A stretch of 64,000 nucleotides of DNA, taken from contig NZ_CP032101.1 of assembly GCF_003544855.1 (NCBI RefSeq), forward strand, positions 1,612,001-1,676,000, in the 5' to 3' direction. Origin of the DNA: Malaciobacter marinus. Its GTDB lineage: Bacteria > Campylobacterota > Campylobacteria > Campylobacterales > Arcobacteraceae. This document shows, piece by piece, positions 30,155-39,338 of the stretch. The notes under the pieces are model-generated. The model was given only the letters and a program-made list of their open reading frames with translations. It made no database searches and was not told the DNA's origin. Every line of letters starts with the position of its first letter. The stretch's first letter is position 1. Position numbers and translations under genes: made by a program.

Positions 30155-30853
30155 ATTAGTTATATTACAAAAAGTTGTTTAGATGATGAATTAACAATAA
30201 ATTATATTTGTAATAATAAAAAAAGTAATTATTACTATAGTGATGATTTTTCAATTGATTTTTATATAAAAGCTGCATATGAAGGTTTTGTTAGTATATC
30301 TTTTGAACAAGATAATCTGTTTGTTATTTTACCAGAGATGCAATTTGATTATGCAGTACTGTTTTTTGATAATCTTCATATCTCTAAAAAAGTTGAAAAG
30401 CTTTTAAGAAAAAATGATTATGAGTTTAAAGTTCATGAAAACTATGAAAAGATTATAGATAAAATAAATGAATATCATGGTGATTCTTGGATTGTAAAAG
30501 AGTATAAACAAACACTTTTAAACTTAAAAAACTACAAAGGTAATATTGATTTTGAGTTACTTGCTTGTAGCATTGAAGATAAAAACACAAAAAAAATAAT
30601 TGCAGGAGAGATTGGATACAAAGTAGGAACTGTATATACAAGCTTAAGTGGTTTTAGTAGCAAAGAAAGAAGATTTAATAACTATGGGAAACTTCAATTG
30701 GTTTTATTAGCAAAATATTTAGAAGAAAGTGGTTTTAGCTTTTGGAATTTAGGTCATCCTTATATGAAATATAAATTCGATTTAGGAGCTACTTTATATA
30801 AAAGAGAAGATTTTTTAAATATTTTTAGAGAACAAAGAGACAAAAAAATATAA
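30152..30853 (+). CDS. aat: Leucyl/phenylalanyl-tRNA-protein transferase (Aat) homolog, apparent ATT start
   Basis: The frame encodes an Aat-like protein of the GNAT superfamily: DFYIKAAYEGFVSISF, then LFVILPEM, DNLHISKKVEKLLRK, GDSWIVKEY, AGEIGYKVGTVYTSLSGF and GFSFWNLGHPYMKYKFDLGA appear in family order. Aat adds Leu or Phe to N-terminal Lys/Arg to make N-degrons for ClpS/ClpAP. The first in-frame ATG is at 30338, but homologous residues begin well upstream and that ATG has no ribosome site. Upstream the frame is open to a TAA at 30134, with no ATG, GTG or TTG. An AAAGGA site at 30140-30145 lies six bases before ATT ATT at 30152, giving 233 residues, near the normal family size. An AUU start, a sequencing error, or an unusual frame shift are the alternatives. 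Confidence 0.7.
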   Translation: MISYITKSCLDDELTINYICNNKKSNYYYSDDFSIDFYIKAAYEGFVSISFEQDNLFVILPEMQFDYAVLFFDNLHISKKVEKLLRKNDYEFKVHENYEKIIDKINEYHGDSWIVKEYKQTLLNLKNYKGNIDFELLACSIEDKNTKKIIAGEIGYKVGTVYTSLSGFSSKERRFNNYGKLQLVLLAKYLEESGFSFWNLGHPYMKYKFDLGATLYKREDFLNIFREQRDKKI

Positions 30854-30874
30854 CTAAATAGTTGAATTTTGTCT
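30838..30874. terminator. Bidirectional hairpin over two abutting convergent stops
   Basis: AGACAAAA (30838-30845) pairs with TTTTGTCT (30867-30874), with an inner AACTA/TAGTT stem. The aat stop ends at 30853 and the opposite stop begins at 30854, so both sit inside the hairpin. The outer A and T runs would act as terminators in both directions. Confidence 0.55.
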
Positions 30875-31273
30875 TGAATACTCTTCTAAATTTACATCAT
30901 TAAAGAAAAAAACTGGATTTGCAACTGTTGCATCAAACTCTATACAATAATCTTTATAATCATCAGTAAAATAATCTGTTTTTTTATCTATTTTTACTTC
31001 TTTATTAGATAAAAACTCTTCATAAGAGTTGTTTTGAGAAATAATATTTTCATCTAAAAACTCAAATAAAACATCTTCTCTTGCCTCTTTTAATAAAAAA
31101 GAGTTAATCTGTTTTTTTGAATAATCACTAAAAATCTTTGACTTAACACAATATTTTTTTGATACTTTATAATTATTTGAATCACTACTTGCTTTATAGT
31201 TTACTTTTTGACTACAAGCTGTAAATAAGAAAACAAATAGAACTATTATTGAGTTTAAAATCATTTTTTTCAT
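30854..31273 (-). CDS. Small putative lipoprotein
   Basis: 139 residues. The N-terminus has the Lys-Lys charge, a hydrophobic core, and a lipobox FTAC with Cys20 (IIVLFVFLFTAC), so the protein should be lipidated and anchored in a membrane facing the periplasm. The mature part is polar and rich in Lys, Asp and Ser with a few Cys residues (about 42 and 109) and matches no family I recognise. It stands alone, divergent from the next small gene and convergent with aat. Confidence 0.75.
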   Translation of the reverse strand: MKKMILNSIIVLFVFLFTACSQKVNYKASSDSNNYKVSKKYCVKSKIFSDYSKKQINSFLLKEAREDVLFEFLDENIISQNNSYEEFLSNKEVKIDKKTDYFTDDYKDYCIEFDATVANPVFFFNDVNLEEYSRQNSTI

Positions 31274-31346
31274 AAGTAATTTTATCTATATTTGTATAAA
31301 TATACAACTTAATATAAATATTTAGATTTTTTTTGTATTATTATGT

Positions 31347-31649
31347 ATGTTTAAAAAATATCTAAAAATAGTAGTTATATCATCATTTGTAGGTTTTGGA
31401 CTTGCTTATTTATTTGTGAAGTTTTTTTCTTACAATATAAAAAAAGAGTTAGTTCAATATGAACAAAGAAAGATTCATATACAAGCTTTAGCAGATTCAT
31501 ATGCACTTTGTGTAGGATTATATAATGCTAACCCATCTAAACAAAGAGAAGAACTTTGTAATTATATAAAAGAAAAAGTTTATATTGAAGTTAAAAATAT
31601 CGAAGGAAAATATCCATATACTTCTTTATATCAAAAAGTATTTAATTAA
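31347..31649 (+). CDS. Small single-pass membrane protein of unknown function
   Basis: 100 residues with one N-terminal transmembrane helix (VVISSFVGFGLAYLFVKFF, about 9-27) and a charged C-terminal part with two Cys residues (about 55 and 71). No known domain is visible. No Shine-Dalgarno precedes the ATG; instead a TATTAT at 31336-31341 ends five bases before it, so the transcript may have almost no leader. Its 3' end abuts the rnpB locus on the other strand. Confidence 0.6.
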   Translation: MFKKYLKIVVISSFVGFGLAYLFVKFFSYNIKKELVQYEQRKIHIQALADSYALCVGLYNANPSKQREELCNYIKEKVYIEVKNIEGKYPYTSLYQKVFN

Positions 31650-31653
31650 GTAT

Positions 31654-31972
31654 TAGGCACAACATAAGCCGAGTTTTGTTTTTGACGATAATTTATCTAT
31701 GTATTAAATTACTTTAATACTCTAGCGAAGAGCAATAATTGTGAAGTTAATACCACACTCTTCTTGCTGCAGGTTGGGTTTACAAAGCACTTAAGATTAC
31801 TCAAAAGTCTGGTGAGCTCTTACCTCACCGTTTCACCCTTACCCAAAAAATTGGGCGGTTTATTCTCTGTTGCACTATCCCTTAGATTACTCTAGCCATT
31901 CGTTAAATGGAACCATACTTCACAGCAGCTCGGACTTTCCTCTTAATTAAAAGCTATCATCTGTTGTACCTA
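31654..31972 (-). ncRNA. rnpB: RNase P RNA
   Basis: On the minus strand the characteristic GAGGAAAGTCCGAGC appears near the 5' end (plus positions about 31928-31942), and ACTCGGCTTATGTTG near the 3' end (about 31661-31675). The ends TAGGTACAAC (31972-31963) and GTTGTGCCTA (31663-31654) pair to form helix P1, setting a length of about 319 nt. It is the catalytic RNA that matures tRNA 5' ends. The stretch 31650-32000 holds no protein gene, in agreement with this assignment. Confidence 0.93.
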
Positions 31973-32000
31973 ATATTTTGTAATCTTATCTAAATAATCT

Positions 32001-32528
32001 TTATTTTCTTATAATATCATAATAATCAGGGGCCAAAAATTTAAATATACTATCTTCTAATTTGATATTTTGTTCAATATTAAAAAAAGATATTGTAATT
32101 TTGTTTTCTAAATTGTCTGTATATGATATTTTTGATATTTTCTCATTTTTTACTGTTATTTCATATTTTGTTTCATAAAGTTTTGTTTCATACTTATTTT
32201 TACTAATTTGCTTTGCACTATTTAAAAGTCTAATTATATCTACTTTATTATCCAATGAACTAAATATAGCTTGTTCTAAATCAGGCTCATCAACTATTGC
32301 AAAATCTTCATTTATATAGACATTTTTAAGTACTGGTGATTTATATTTCCAAAGTACCTTTCCACTATTTTTTATAAAAACTTCGCCTTTATATTTAATA
32401 CTACTATTTGAACTATTTTTAATCTCTTGTGTAAAATCAGCTTTAAAACTTTTTAAATCTTTAAATACATTTGCAAAACTACTTGAAAGAATAAAAATTC
32501 CTAAAAGAAAAATAAACCTATAAAACAT
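32001..32528 (-). CDS. lolA: Outer-membrane lipoprotein carrier protein LolA
   Basis: 175 residues with a cleavable signal peptide (FIFLLGIFILSSSFA) and LolA features: FKADFTQEI, KYKGEVFIKNSGKVLWKYKS, YINEDFAIVDEPDLEQA, and a C-terminal region of beta strands. LolA accepts lipoproteins from the LolCDE transporter and carries them across the periplasm. In this window it diverges from secA, and a LolC/E-type permease follows secA, grouping protein and lipoprotein export. Its start is 57 bases from the secA start, so the two share a divergent promoter region. Confidence 0.88.
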   Translation of the reverse strand: MFYRFIFLLGIFILSSSFANVFKDLKSFKADFTQEIKNSSNSSIKYKGEVFIKNSGKVLWKYKSPVLKNVYINEDFAIVDEPDLEQAIFSSLDNKVDIIRLLNSAKQISKNKYETKLYETKYEITVKNEKISKISYTDNLENKITISFFNIEQNIKLEDSIFKFLAPDYYDIIRK

Positions 32529-32585
32529 ACTTTAACCTTAATTTTTATATAATATTTGTGATTATAACGAAAAGGAATTTATTTT

Positions 32586-35201
32586 ATGTTAAATGTATTT
32601 GCAATGCTATTTGGTAATAAAAATGATAGAGAAGTAAAAAGATATAAAAAAAGAGCAAATGCTATTACAGCCTTAGAAAGTAAATATGAAAATCAAAGTG
32701 ACGAAGCTTTACAAAAAAGCTTTGAAGAGTTAAAACAATCAGTATTAAATGAAGAAAAAACTTTAGATGATGTTTTAAATGACTCATTCGCCCTAACAAG
32801 GGAAGCAAGTAAAAGAATCTTGGGAATGAGACACTTTGATGTACAGCTAATTGGTGGTATGGTTTTGCATGATGGAAGAATTGCAGAGATGAAAACTGGT
32901 GAGGGTAAAACATTAGTTGCTACTTTACCAGTTATTTTAAATGCAATGACTAAAAAAGGTGTTCACGTTGTGACTGTAAATGATTATCTAGCTCAAAGAG
33001 ATGCTCTTGAACTAGAAAAATTATATAACTTTTTTGGTTTTAGTGTAGGTGTTATCTTAGGTGAAATCAAAGATGATTTAGAAAGAAAAGAACAATATAA
33101 TTGTGATATTACTTATGGTACAAATAATGAGTTTGCATTTGATTACTTAAGATCAAATATGACTTTAGATATTGAAGAAAAGGTTCAAAGAGGTCATAAC
33201 TTTGTAATAGTTGATGAAGTTGACTCAATTTTAATTGATGAAGCAAGAACTCCACTTATTATCTCTGGACCTGCAAATCATAAGAATTCTGATTATGTAA
33301 GATCTAATGAGATTGCATTAAAATTAGAAAAAGGTGAATTAATTGAGCCAAAATCTGCTGATGAAAAACCATATTCAACTGGTGACTTTACAGTTGATGA
33401 AAAAAATAGAACTATTTTAATTACAGAAGAAGGTATTTCAAAAGCAGAAAAACTATACGGTGTTGATAATATGTACTCATTAGAGAATGCAATGCTTTCT
33501 CATAATCTTGACCAAGCACTAAAAGCAAACTATATTTTTGAAAAAGATGTTGATTATGTAGTAAAAGATAATGAAGTAATTATTGTTGATGAGTTTACGG
33601 GAAGATTAAGTGAGGGTAGAAGATTTAGTGATGGACTACATCAAGCTTTAGAAGCAAAAGAAGGTGTTGCTATTCAAGAAGAGTCTCAAACACTAGCAGA
33701 TGTTACTTTTCAAAACTACTTTAGAATGTATAATAAACTAGCTGGTATGACAGGTACTGCGCAAACAGAAGCAACAGAGTTTGCAGAAATATATAATCTT
33801 GATGTTGTATCTATTCCTACAAATGTACCAATTGCAAGACTTGATAAAAATGATCTTATTTATAAAAGTGAAAGAGAAAAGTTCAATGCAGTTTCTGCAA
33901 AAATAAAAGAATACAATAAAAAAGGGCAACCAGTATTAGTTGGTACAGCTTCAATTGAGAAATCAGAACTTTTACATAATTTATTAACAAAAGAAAAAGT
34001 TCCTCATACAGTTTTAAATGCAAAACAGCATGAAAAAGAGGGGAAAATTATTGAAAAAGCTGGTGAAAAAGGTGCTGTAACAATTGCAACAAATATGGCT
34101 GGTCGTGGAGTTGATATTAAACTTACTAAAGAGACTTTAGATCTTGGTGGATTAGCAATCATTGGTACTGAAAGACATGAATCAAGAAGAATTGACAATC
34201 AATTAAGAGGTAGAGCTGGTAGACAAGGTGATGTTGGTGAATCACAATTTTATTTATCATTAGAAGATAACTTGCTTAGAATTTTTGGAAGTGATAAAAT
34301 CAGCAAAATCATGGATAGACTTGGTATTGAAGAAGGTGAACATATTGAATCTAAAATGGTAACAAGAGCTGTTGAAAATGCACAGAAAAAAGTTGAATCA
34401 ATGCACTTTGAAAGTAGAAAACATCTACTTGAGTATGATGATGTTGCTAATGAGCAAAGAAAAGTAATTTATAGTTTTAGAGATGATTTATTAGACCCAA
34501 ATTTTGATATTAATAGTAAACTTGAAGAAAATAGAGCTGAATATGTTCAAACTTTACTAAGTGAAGCTGAAATAATTGACGGAATGGCACCTGAAGACTT
34601 TAATTATGACTTTGTAGTTCAAAAATTAAAAGAAGAATTAAATTTAATAGTTGAAAAAGATGATATTGTAAGTGATTCTTATGAATCATTGGAAAACAAA
34701 CTAATTGAAATGATAAAAACAGTTTATGAAGATAAAATGAGTATTGCCGCACCTGAGCAAAGAAGTGAAATTGAAAGAATTTTATACTTACAAATCTTAG
34801 ATAATGCATGGAGAGAACATTTATACTCAATGGATACACTAAAAACTGGTATTGGACTTAGAGGATACAATCAAAAAGATCCATTAGTTGAGTATAAAAA
34901 AGAGTCTTATAATATGTTTATTGATTTAATTGCTTCAATTAAACATGAAATTATAAAAATTTTATTTACGATTCAACTTCAAAACAAAGAAGATGCGCAA
35001 AAAGAGCAAGAAGCTATTGAGAAGATGAGAGCTCAAATGGAAGAAGCTACTGAAAACTTACAAACTAATTTTGAAGAAAAAATTGAAAAAAAAGAGAAAA
35101 GAATAGCAAGAAATGAGCCTTGTCCTTGTGGTTCTGGTAAAAAATATAAAAATTGTTGCGGAAAGAGTGGACCTAAAAGAGGTTTAATAGCAGGAAACTA
35201 A
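32586..35201 (+). CDS. secA: Preprotein translocase ATPase SecA
   Basis: 871 residues, full length. Walker A is [10 protein letters not shown] around 101-110, the DEAD-type box [16 protein letters not shown] lies near 206-221, and [12 protein letters not shown] plus RGRAGRQGD mark the second motor domain. The C-terminus ends in a SEC-C zinc site, [13 protein letters not shown] (846-858), which binds SecB or ribosomes. SecA drives proteins through SecYEG. A strong AAAAGGA ribosome site precedes the ATG. The stop TAA overlaps the ATG of the downstream permease by one base, indicating translational coupling. Confidence 0.98.
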   Translation: MLNVFAMLFGNKNDREVKRYKKRANAITALESKYENQSDEALQKSFEELKQSVLNEEKTLDDVLNDSFALTREASKRILGMRHFDVQLIGGMVLHDGRIAEMKTGEGKTLVATLPVILNAMTKKGVHVVTVNDYLAQRDALELEKLYNFFGFSVGVILGEIKDDLERKEQYNCDITYGTNNEFAFDYLRSNMTLDIEEKVQRGHNFVIVDEVDSILIDEARTPLIISGPANHKNSDYVRSNEIALKLEKGELIEPKSADEKPYSTGDFTVDEKNRTILITEEGISKAEKLYGVDNMYSLENAMLSHNLDQALKANYIFEKDVDYVVKDNEVIIVDEFTGRLSEGRRFSDGLHQALEAKEGVAIQEESQTLADVTFQNYFRMYNKLAGMTGTAQTEATEFAEIYNLDVVSIPTNVPIARLDKNDLIYKSEREKFNAVSAKIKEYNKKGQPVLVGTASIEKSELLHNLLTKEKVPHTVLNAKQHEKEGKIIEKAGEKGAVTIATNMAGRGVDIKLTKETLDLGGLAIIGTERHESRRIDNQLRGRAGRQGDVGESQFYLSLEDNLLRIFGSDKISKIMDRLGIEEGEHIESKMVTRAVENAQKKVESMHFESRKHLLEYDDVANEQRKVIYSFRDDLLDPNFDINSKLEENRAEYVQTLLSEAEIIDGMAPEDFNYDFVVQKLKEELNLIVEKDDIVSDSYESLENKLIEMIKTVYEDKMSIAAPEQRSEIERILYLQILDNAWREHLYSMDTLKTGIGLRGYNQKDPLVEYKKESYNMFIDLIASIKHEIIKILFTIQLQNKEDAQKEQEAIEKMRAQMEEATENLQTNFEEKIEKKEKRIARNEPCPCGSGKKYKNCCGKSGPKRGLIAGN

Positions 35202-36409
35202 TGTTGAATAAAGAGTTAGTAAACTTTATAGTAAAAAAATATCTTAGGTTTGATAAAAAAAACCCTTTTATATCAGTAAGTGCCATTTTGGCATTTATTG
35301 GTGTGGCTATTGGAGTAATGGTATTAATTATTTCTATGGCTATTATGAATGGTACAGCAAAAGAGTTTGAAAAAAAACTTTTTACAATGAACTACCCTCT
35401 TTCAATATATCCAAAATATCAAAATAGTGTTAATAAAAAACTACTTTCTAAACTTGAAGAAAAATATCAGAACTTAAAATTTTCTCCATACTTAACATCA
35501 CAGGCAATTGTTCAAAGTGGTGACAAAATGAGTGGTGCAGTTATTTTTGGGGTTGATCAAAAAAAAGAAGCAAATATAAACTCAATTTATAAAGAAGCAG
35601 TTAAAGATCTTGATTTAAAAAAGTATGATATTGTAGTAGGTCAAGGTATTAAAGATGATTTATTTTTATTAAAAGATAACAAAGTAACTTTATATTTCAC
35701 GTCATTAAATCCAAGTGGATTTTCTATGATGCCAAAAATGAAAAGATTCAAATATAAAAGTGCATTTACTTCAGGTCTTCACGCTTATGATAAAGCATAT
35801 ATTTATACTTCAATTGAATCACTACAAACTATAATGCAAAAAGACTCAAACAGCTTTGATGGAATACATGTTTATTCAGATAATGCTTTTGATGATATAG
35901 AGATTTTAAGAAAAGATTTGAAAAAAGAAGGAGTTGGAATTGTTGGATGGTGGCAACAAAATGGAAACTTTTTTGCAGCAATGCAAATGGAGAAAAAAGC
36001 ACTTTTTATAGTACTTATGCTTATTATTCTTGTTGCATCATTAAATATTATTTCTTCACTTCTTATGACAGTTATGAGTAGAAGAAAAGAAATCGCCCTA
36101 CTTTTATCTATGGGAGCTAGTGCTAAAGAGATTAAATCAATCTTTTTAAAACTTGGAACTATTATTGGATTTTCAGGAATTGTTATTGGAGTTTTATTGG
36201 GATTTTTTGGAATGTGGATATTAGATACCTTTGAGATTATTTCTCTTCCTGCTGATGTATATGGAACATCAAAACTTCCTCTTGATTTAGACTCAATTGA
36301 CTTCATTTCAATTATTATTGGTGCAGCAGTTATTGTTACTTTATCTTCATATTATCCAGCTAAAAAAGCTACTAAAATAGATGTTATTGATGTATTAAGA
36401 AATGAGTAG
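35201..36409 (+). CDS. lolE: LolC/LolE-type lipoprotein-releasing ABC permease
   Basis: 402 residues. One N-terminal transmembrane helix (about 25-48), a periplasmic domain of about 220 residues, then three more helices at about 268-293, 315-345 and 368-390, ending in PAKKATKIDVIDVLRNE: the FtsX/MacB-type permease layout. LolC/E proteins extract lipoproteins from the inner membrane and hand them to LolA. The matching ATPase (LolD) is not in this window. The ATG overlaps the secA stop. LolC versus LolE cannot be told here; many relatives have a single LolC/E fused role. Confidence 0.85.
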   Translation: MLNKELVNFIVKKYLRFDKKNPFISVSAILAFIGVAIGVMVLIISMAIMNGTAKEFEKKLFTMNYPLSIYPKYQNSVNKKLLSKLEEKYQNLKFSPYLTSQAIVQSGDKMSGAVIFGVDQKKEANINSIYKEAVKDLDLKKYDIVVGQGIKDDLFLLKDNKVTLYFTSLNPSGFSMMPKMKRFKYKSAFTSGLHAYDKAYIYTSIESLQTIMQKDSNSFDGIHVYSDNAFDDIEILRKDLKKEGVGIVGWWQQNGNFFAAMQMEKKALFIVLMLIILVASLNIISSLLMTVMSRRKEIALLLSMGASAKEIKSIFLKLGTIIGFSGIVIGVLLGFFGMWILDTFEIISLPADVYGTSKLPLDLDSIDFISIIIGAAVIVTLSSYYPAKKATKIDVIDVLRNE

Positions 36410-36429
36410 AATAAACTTTTCTACTCATT
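36401..36429. terminator. Bidirectional hairpin at the permease / AsmA-like convergent end
   Basis: AATGAGTAGAA (36401-36411) pairs perfectly with TTCTACTCATT (36419-36429) around a 7-base loop. The permease stop TAG (36407-36409) is in the left arm and the first base of the opposite stop is in the right arm, so both transcripts end in the same hairpin. Confidence 0.65.
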
Positions 36430-39338
36430 TATTCAAATAGTTTCAATGGCGATTTGATAATTCTTTTTATTACATTTACAGGAGCATTTATCGAATCTTT
36501 TGCAATATTTGATACAATTTTAGGATTATCTAAAGTTCCACTTAATTCAATTTGTGTTTCAACTCGTTTATTATCTCCTAAAAATACATAATTAAGTACA
36601 GGAATAGCACCTACAACACTTGAATAACCCTTAAAAAAGATAAGATTTAATTTTCCATCAATTACTCTTGAATCAAGATCAACCATCATTTTACCCTCAA
36701 AATCAATACCATTACCAATAGTAACAATCTCATTTAAGTTTAAAAAGTTTGTTTCAAACTTATAAGTAAAATCTATATATCCATCATTTACTTTATAACC
36801 ATTTAAAGCAAATCCCTCACTTGAAGCCATTGAAGCAATCGATGGAATTGCTAACAATGGATTTATCAATGCAGGTGAAGTATTAATTAATGTTACAATA
36901 TTTGTAATAATTGAAAGATTTTCAATCTTATTTTCACTTAAGATAACTTTTCCATTTAGATTTTCTTCATCTCCTGATGCAATAAAAACAACACTACCAC
37001 CTTTTAAAACTTCTTTATTTGCTAAAGTATTTATAAACTTATCATTTAAATTATTAGCTTTTATTTTTATTTTTTTATCTTTATCTTTTTTATAAGTAAC
37101 TAATGTTTTCTTATTTTCTAAAGTAAAACTTTGTTCATTTTCATCTGCTTTTATATGATACTTTTTAGCCAATGCTTTATACTCATCATTTATAACGATA
37201 TTTGAATTTTGTGCATTTATTTCTAAAGTTTCAAAACTACTTAAATCATTATTATCATCTTGAGTTCTAACATGTAAATCATAATCTTCTAAATCTAATT
37301 TTAAACTTTTATTTGGAACAATAAATAATACAACTTTTTTATCATCTGTTTTTAATTGTAAATTCTCTTTTTTTAGATCATAAGCACCATTTAAATTATA
37401 GTTTGTAATTTGTTTTGCATCTTTATAAAAAGGAAAAGTTGAAGTAACAAAATCTCCTTTGAAATTAACTTTTGAACCTTTTATATTTACAAAGGCTTCG
37501 TTGGTAAAATACTCATTTTTATCAATTATTAAATTCATATTTTTCATATGTAAATTTATATTTTCATTTGATATATTATTTGTTTTACTTGAACTTTTTT
37601 TAAATTCATCAGCATTTATATCAAAAGAGCTTAACTTAACTTCAAGGGGCATATTATCTATTTTTTCAATAACTATATTTTTCTTTTGGCTTGATATAAA
37701 AAAATCTTCATTTCGTATTTGACCCAAGAGATTAAGTTTATTTATTTTTTTATTATTTTTAAAAATAGGATATTCAAGATTATCAAGAAGTAAATTAAAG
37801 TCGATTTTATTATTGTTAAAAACTTCTAAATCAATACTTCCACTTTTTATATTCAATTTCTTTAATAAAGCAGAATACTCATAAATTTGTGAAAGTTCTT
37901 CTATATTAATATCTATACTATCATTTTTAATACTTAGTTGTGTATTTATATCATCAAACTTTAAAATTGTATCTTTTGAAAAATCAATATTAATTGCTGT
38001 TTTTAAATCTTTTGCATTAATTATATCTTCATCAGAGCTTTTTATTTGCAAAGAGTTTAAAAGAACATCACCATTTGCTAAAGAGTTATTTGTATCAATA
38101 TTTAAATTTAATCTTCCCTCAAACATATCTTGATGTTTAATATGTGAGTTTTTAATAATTACATTTGAACCTTGCAATTGAACTTTTGCATCTTTTGTAA
38201 AAAATTCAAAGTTTTGTAACTTAAAAGTTGAATTTTTAGCTTCAAAATAACCAGTTGTTTTCATATCTTTTTCTAATAAATATGGAACAACTAAAGTAAA
38301 AGTTGAGTTTGTAACTCCTTTTGTTTGCTTAAGGGGTAAGTAAATATCATATGCTTTTAAAATACCTAAGATATCATCATTTAATGCACTTTTTGTTTTT
38401 ATATTAACAACAACTTCACCATTTGCTTCACTTGTAAGATTGTTAATTACAACAGAACTTCCATATAGTTTTGTTTTATCATATGTTGGTTTTTCCATTG
38501 TAAATTTTAATTTATCATCTTCATAATCAACATTTAATTTTTTAGTGTTTACAGTTTTAGCATTTTTGTGAAATCTTATCTTTGCATTTTCTATAGTTGC
38601 ATTACCCTCAAAAGAGTCTAATACAGGTTCAAAAGTATCTGTTTTTAATTTCCCATAAAAATAATTAAGTTTCATTTTACCAGTTACATTATCATACATC
38701 CATGCTTCTGCAATATTACTTGATAAACGTACAAAATCTTTTACAAACTTAATATTATCTAATTCATTTGTATTTATATAAAAATCCAAATAATCTTTAT
38801 CAGCTTGTAAGTTCAATTCTCCTGAAACATCTTTGTAAGAATATTTTCCTAAATATGTAACAACTTCTTTGAACATATTAACTTTTACTTTACCTTTGAA
38901 AAAAAGTTTTAAATCTTTTAAATATAAAGAATAAAGGTCTAAAGTTATACTTTTTGAATGAACATCTATTTTTGAAGATAAGTTTAAATATTGATTATCT
39001 AAATAAAGATGCTTTTTATCATAATAAATTGTAAAAATATTATCATTTATTTTTAATGTTTCAATATTAATTTCTTTAAAATATTCTAATAAAGAAGGAA
39101 GCCTCTTAATATTGGTTTTTAGGTTATCAAGAGAGTTATTTGTCTCTTGTTTTTTTGATTTAAATGTTAGCTGTTTTATATTTACAATAAGTTTTTTATC
39201 AAACTTTATATACAATTTCGAAACTGAAACTTCACCAAAAGAGATTGAATCAATTTTTATGCCAAAAAATAATAAAAAAACAAATGCAAAAATTAAACAG
39301 ACAAGTGAGAGAATAAAGAGTTTAATTCTTTTTGACAT
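36429..39338 (-). CDS. AsmA-like / DUF3971 large envelope protein
   Basis: 969 residues with one N-terminal membrane anchor (LFILSLVCLIFAFVFLLFFG, about 7-26) and a long periplasmic part made of repetitive beta strands (N-x-D/K-rich, for example SGELNLQ and NLNGAYDLKKENLQL), ending with FKGYSSVVGAIPVLNYVF and an ELSGTLDNPKI segment typical of AsmA-like C-termini. AsmA/YhdP/TamB-type proteins are bridge-like and move phospholipid between membranes. The ATG (39336-39338) is kept because it gives a complete anchor and has AAGGA about ten bases upstream. Its 5' end overlaps the 5' end of mltG on the other strand. Confidence 0.75.
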   Translation of the reverse strand: MSKRIKLFILSLVCLIFAFVFLLFFGIKIDSISFGEVSVSKLYIKFDKKLIVNIKQLTFKSKKQETNNSLDNLKTNIKRLPSLLEYFKEINIETLKINDNIFTIYYDKKHLYLDNQYLNLSSKIDVHSKSITLDLYSLYLKDLKLFFKGKVKVNMFKEVVTYLGKYSYKDVSGELNLQADKDYLDFYINTNELDNIKFVKDFVRLSSNIAEAWMYDNVTGKMKLNYFYGKLKTDTFEPVLDSFEGNATIENAKIRFHKNAKTVNTKKLNVDYEDDKLKFTMEKPTYDKTKLYGSSVVINNLTSEANGEVVVNIKTKSALNDDILGILKAYDIYLPLKQTKGVTNSTFTLVVPYLLEKDMKTTGYFEAKNSTFKLQNFEFFTKDAKVQLQGSNVIIKNSHIKHQDMFEGRLNLNIDTNNSLANGDVLLNSLQIKSSDEDIINAKDLKTAINIDFSKDTILKFDDINTQLSIKNDSIDINIEELSQIYEYSALLKKLNIKSGSIDLEVFNNNKIDFNLLLDNLEYPIFKNNKKINKLNLLGQIRNEDFFISSQKKNIVIEKIDNMPLEVKLSSFDINADEFKKSSSKTNNISNENINLHMKNMNLIIDKNEYFTNEAFVNIKGSKVNFKGDFVTSTFPFYKDAKQITNYNLNGAYDLKKENLQLKTDDKKVVLFIVPNKSLKLDLEDYDLHVRTQDDNNDLSSFETLEINAQNSNIVINDEYKALAKKYHIKADENEQSFTLENKKTLVTYKKDKDKKIKIKANNLNDKFINTLANKEVLKGGSVVFIASGDEENLNGKVILSENKIENLSIITNIVTLINTSPALINPLLAIPSIASMASSEGFALNGYKVNDGYIDFTYKFETNFLNLNEIVTIGNGIDFEGKMMVDLDSRVIDGKLNLIFFKGYSSVVGAIPVLNYVFLGDNKRVETQIELSGTLDNPKIVSNIAKDSINAPVNVIKRIIKSPLKLFE

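Noticed and set aside
30338..30853. aat as a 171-residue protein from the first ATG
   Set aside because: It would remove conserved Aat N-terminal residues, and the ATG lacks a ribosome site, while a good site exists at 30140.
31650..32000. Possible missing small protein gene between the 100-residue ORF and lolA
   Set aside because: The stretch is accounted for by RNase P RNA with its conserved core and P1 helix.
39112..39258. Upstream extension of mltG to an ATG at 39112
   Set aside because: The added 49 residues are Phe/Ser/Cys-rich antisense of the AsmA-like gene and resemble no MltG N-terminus.
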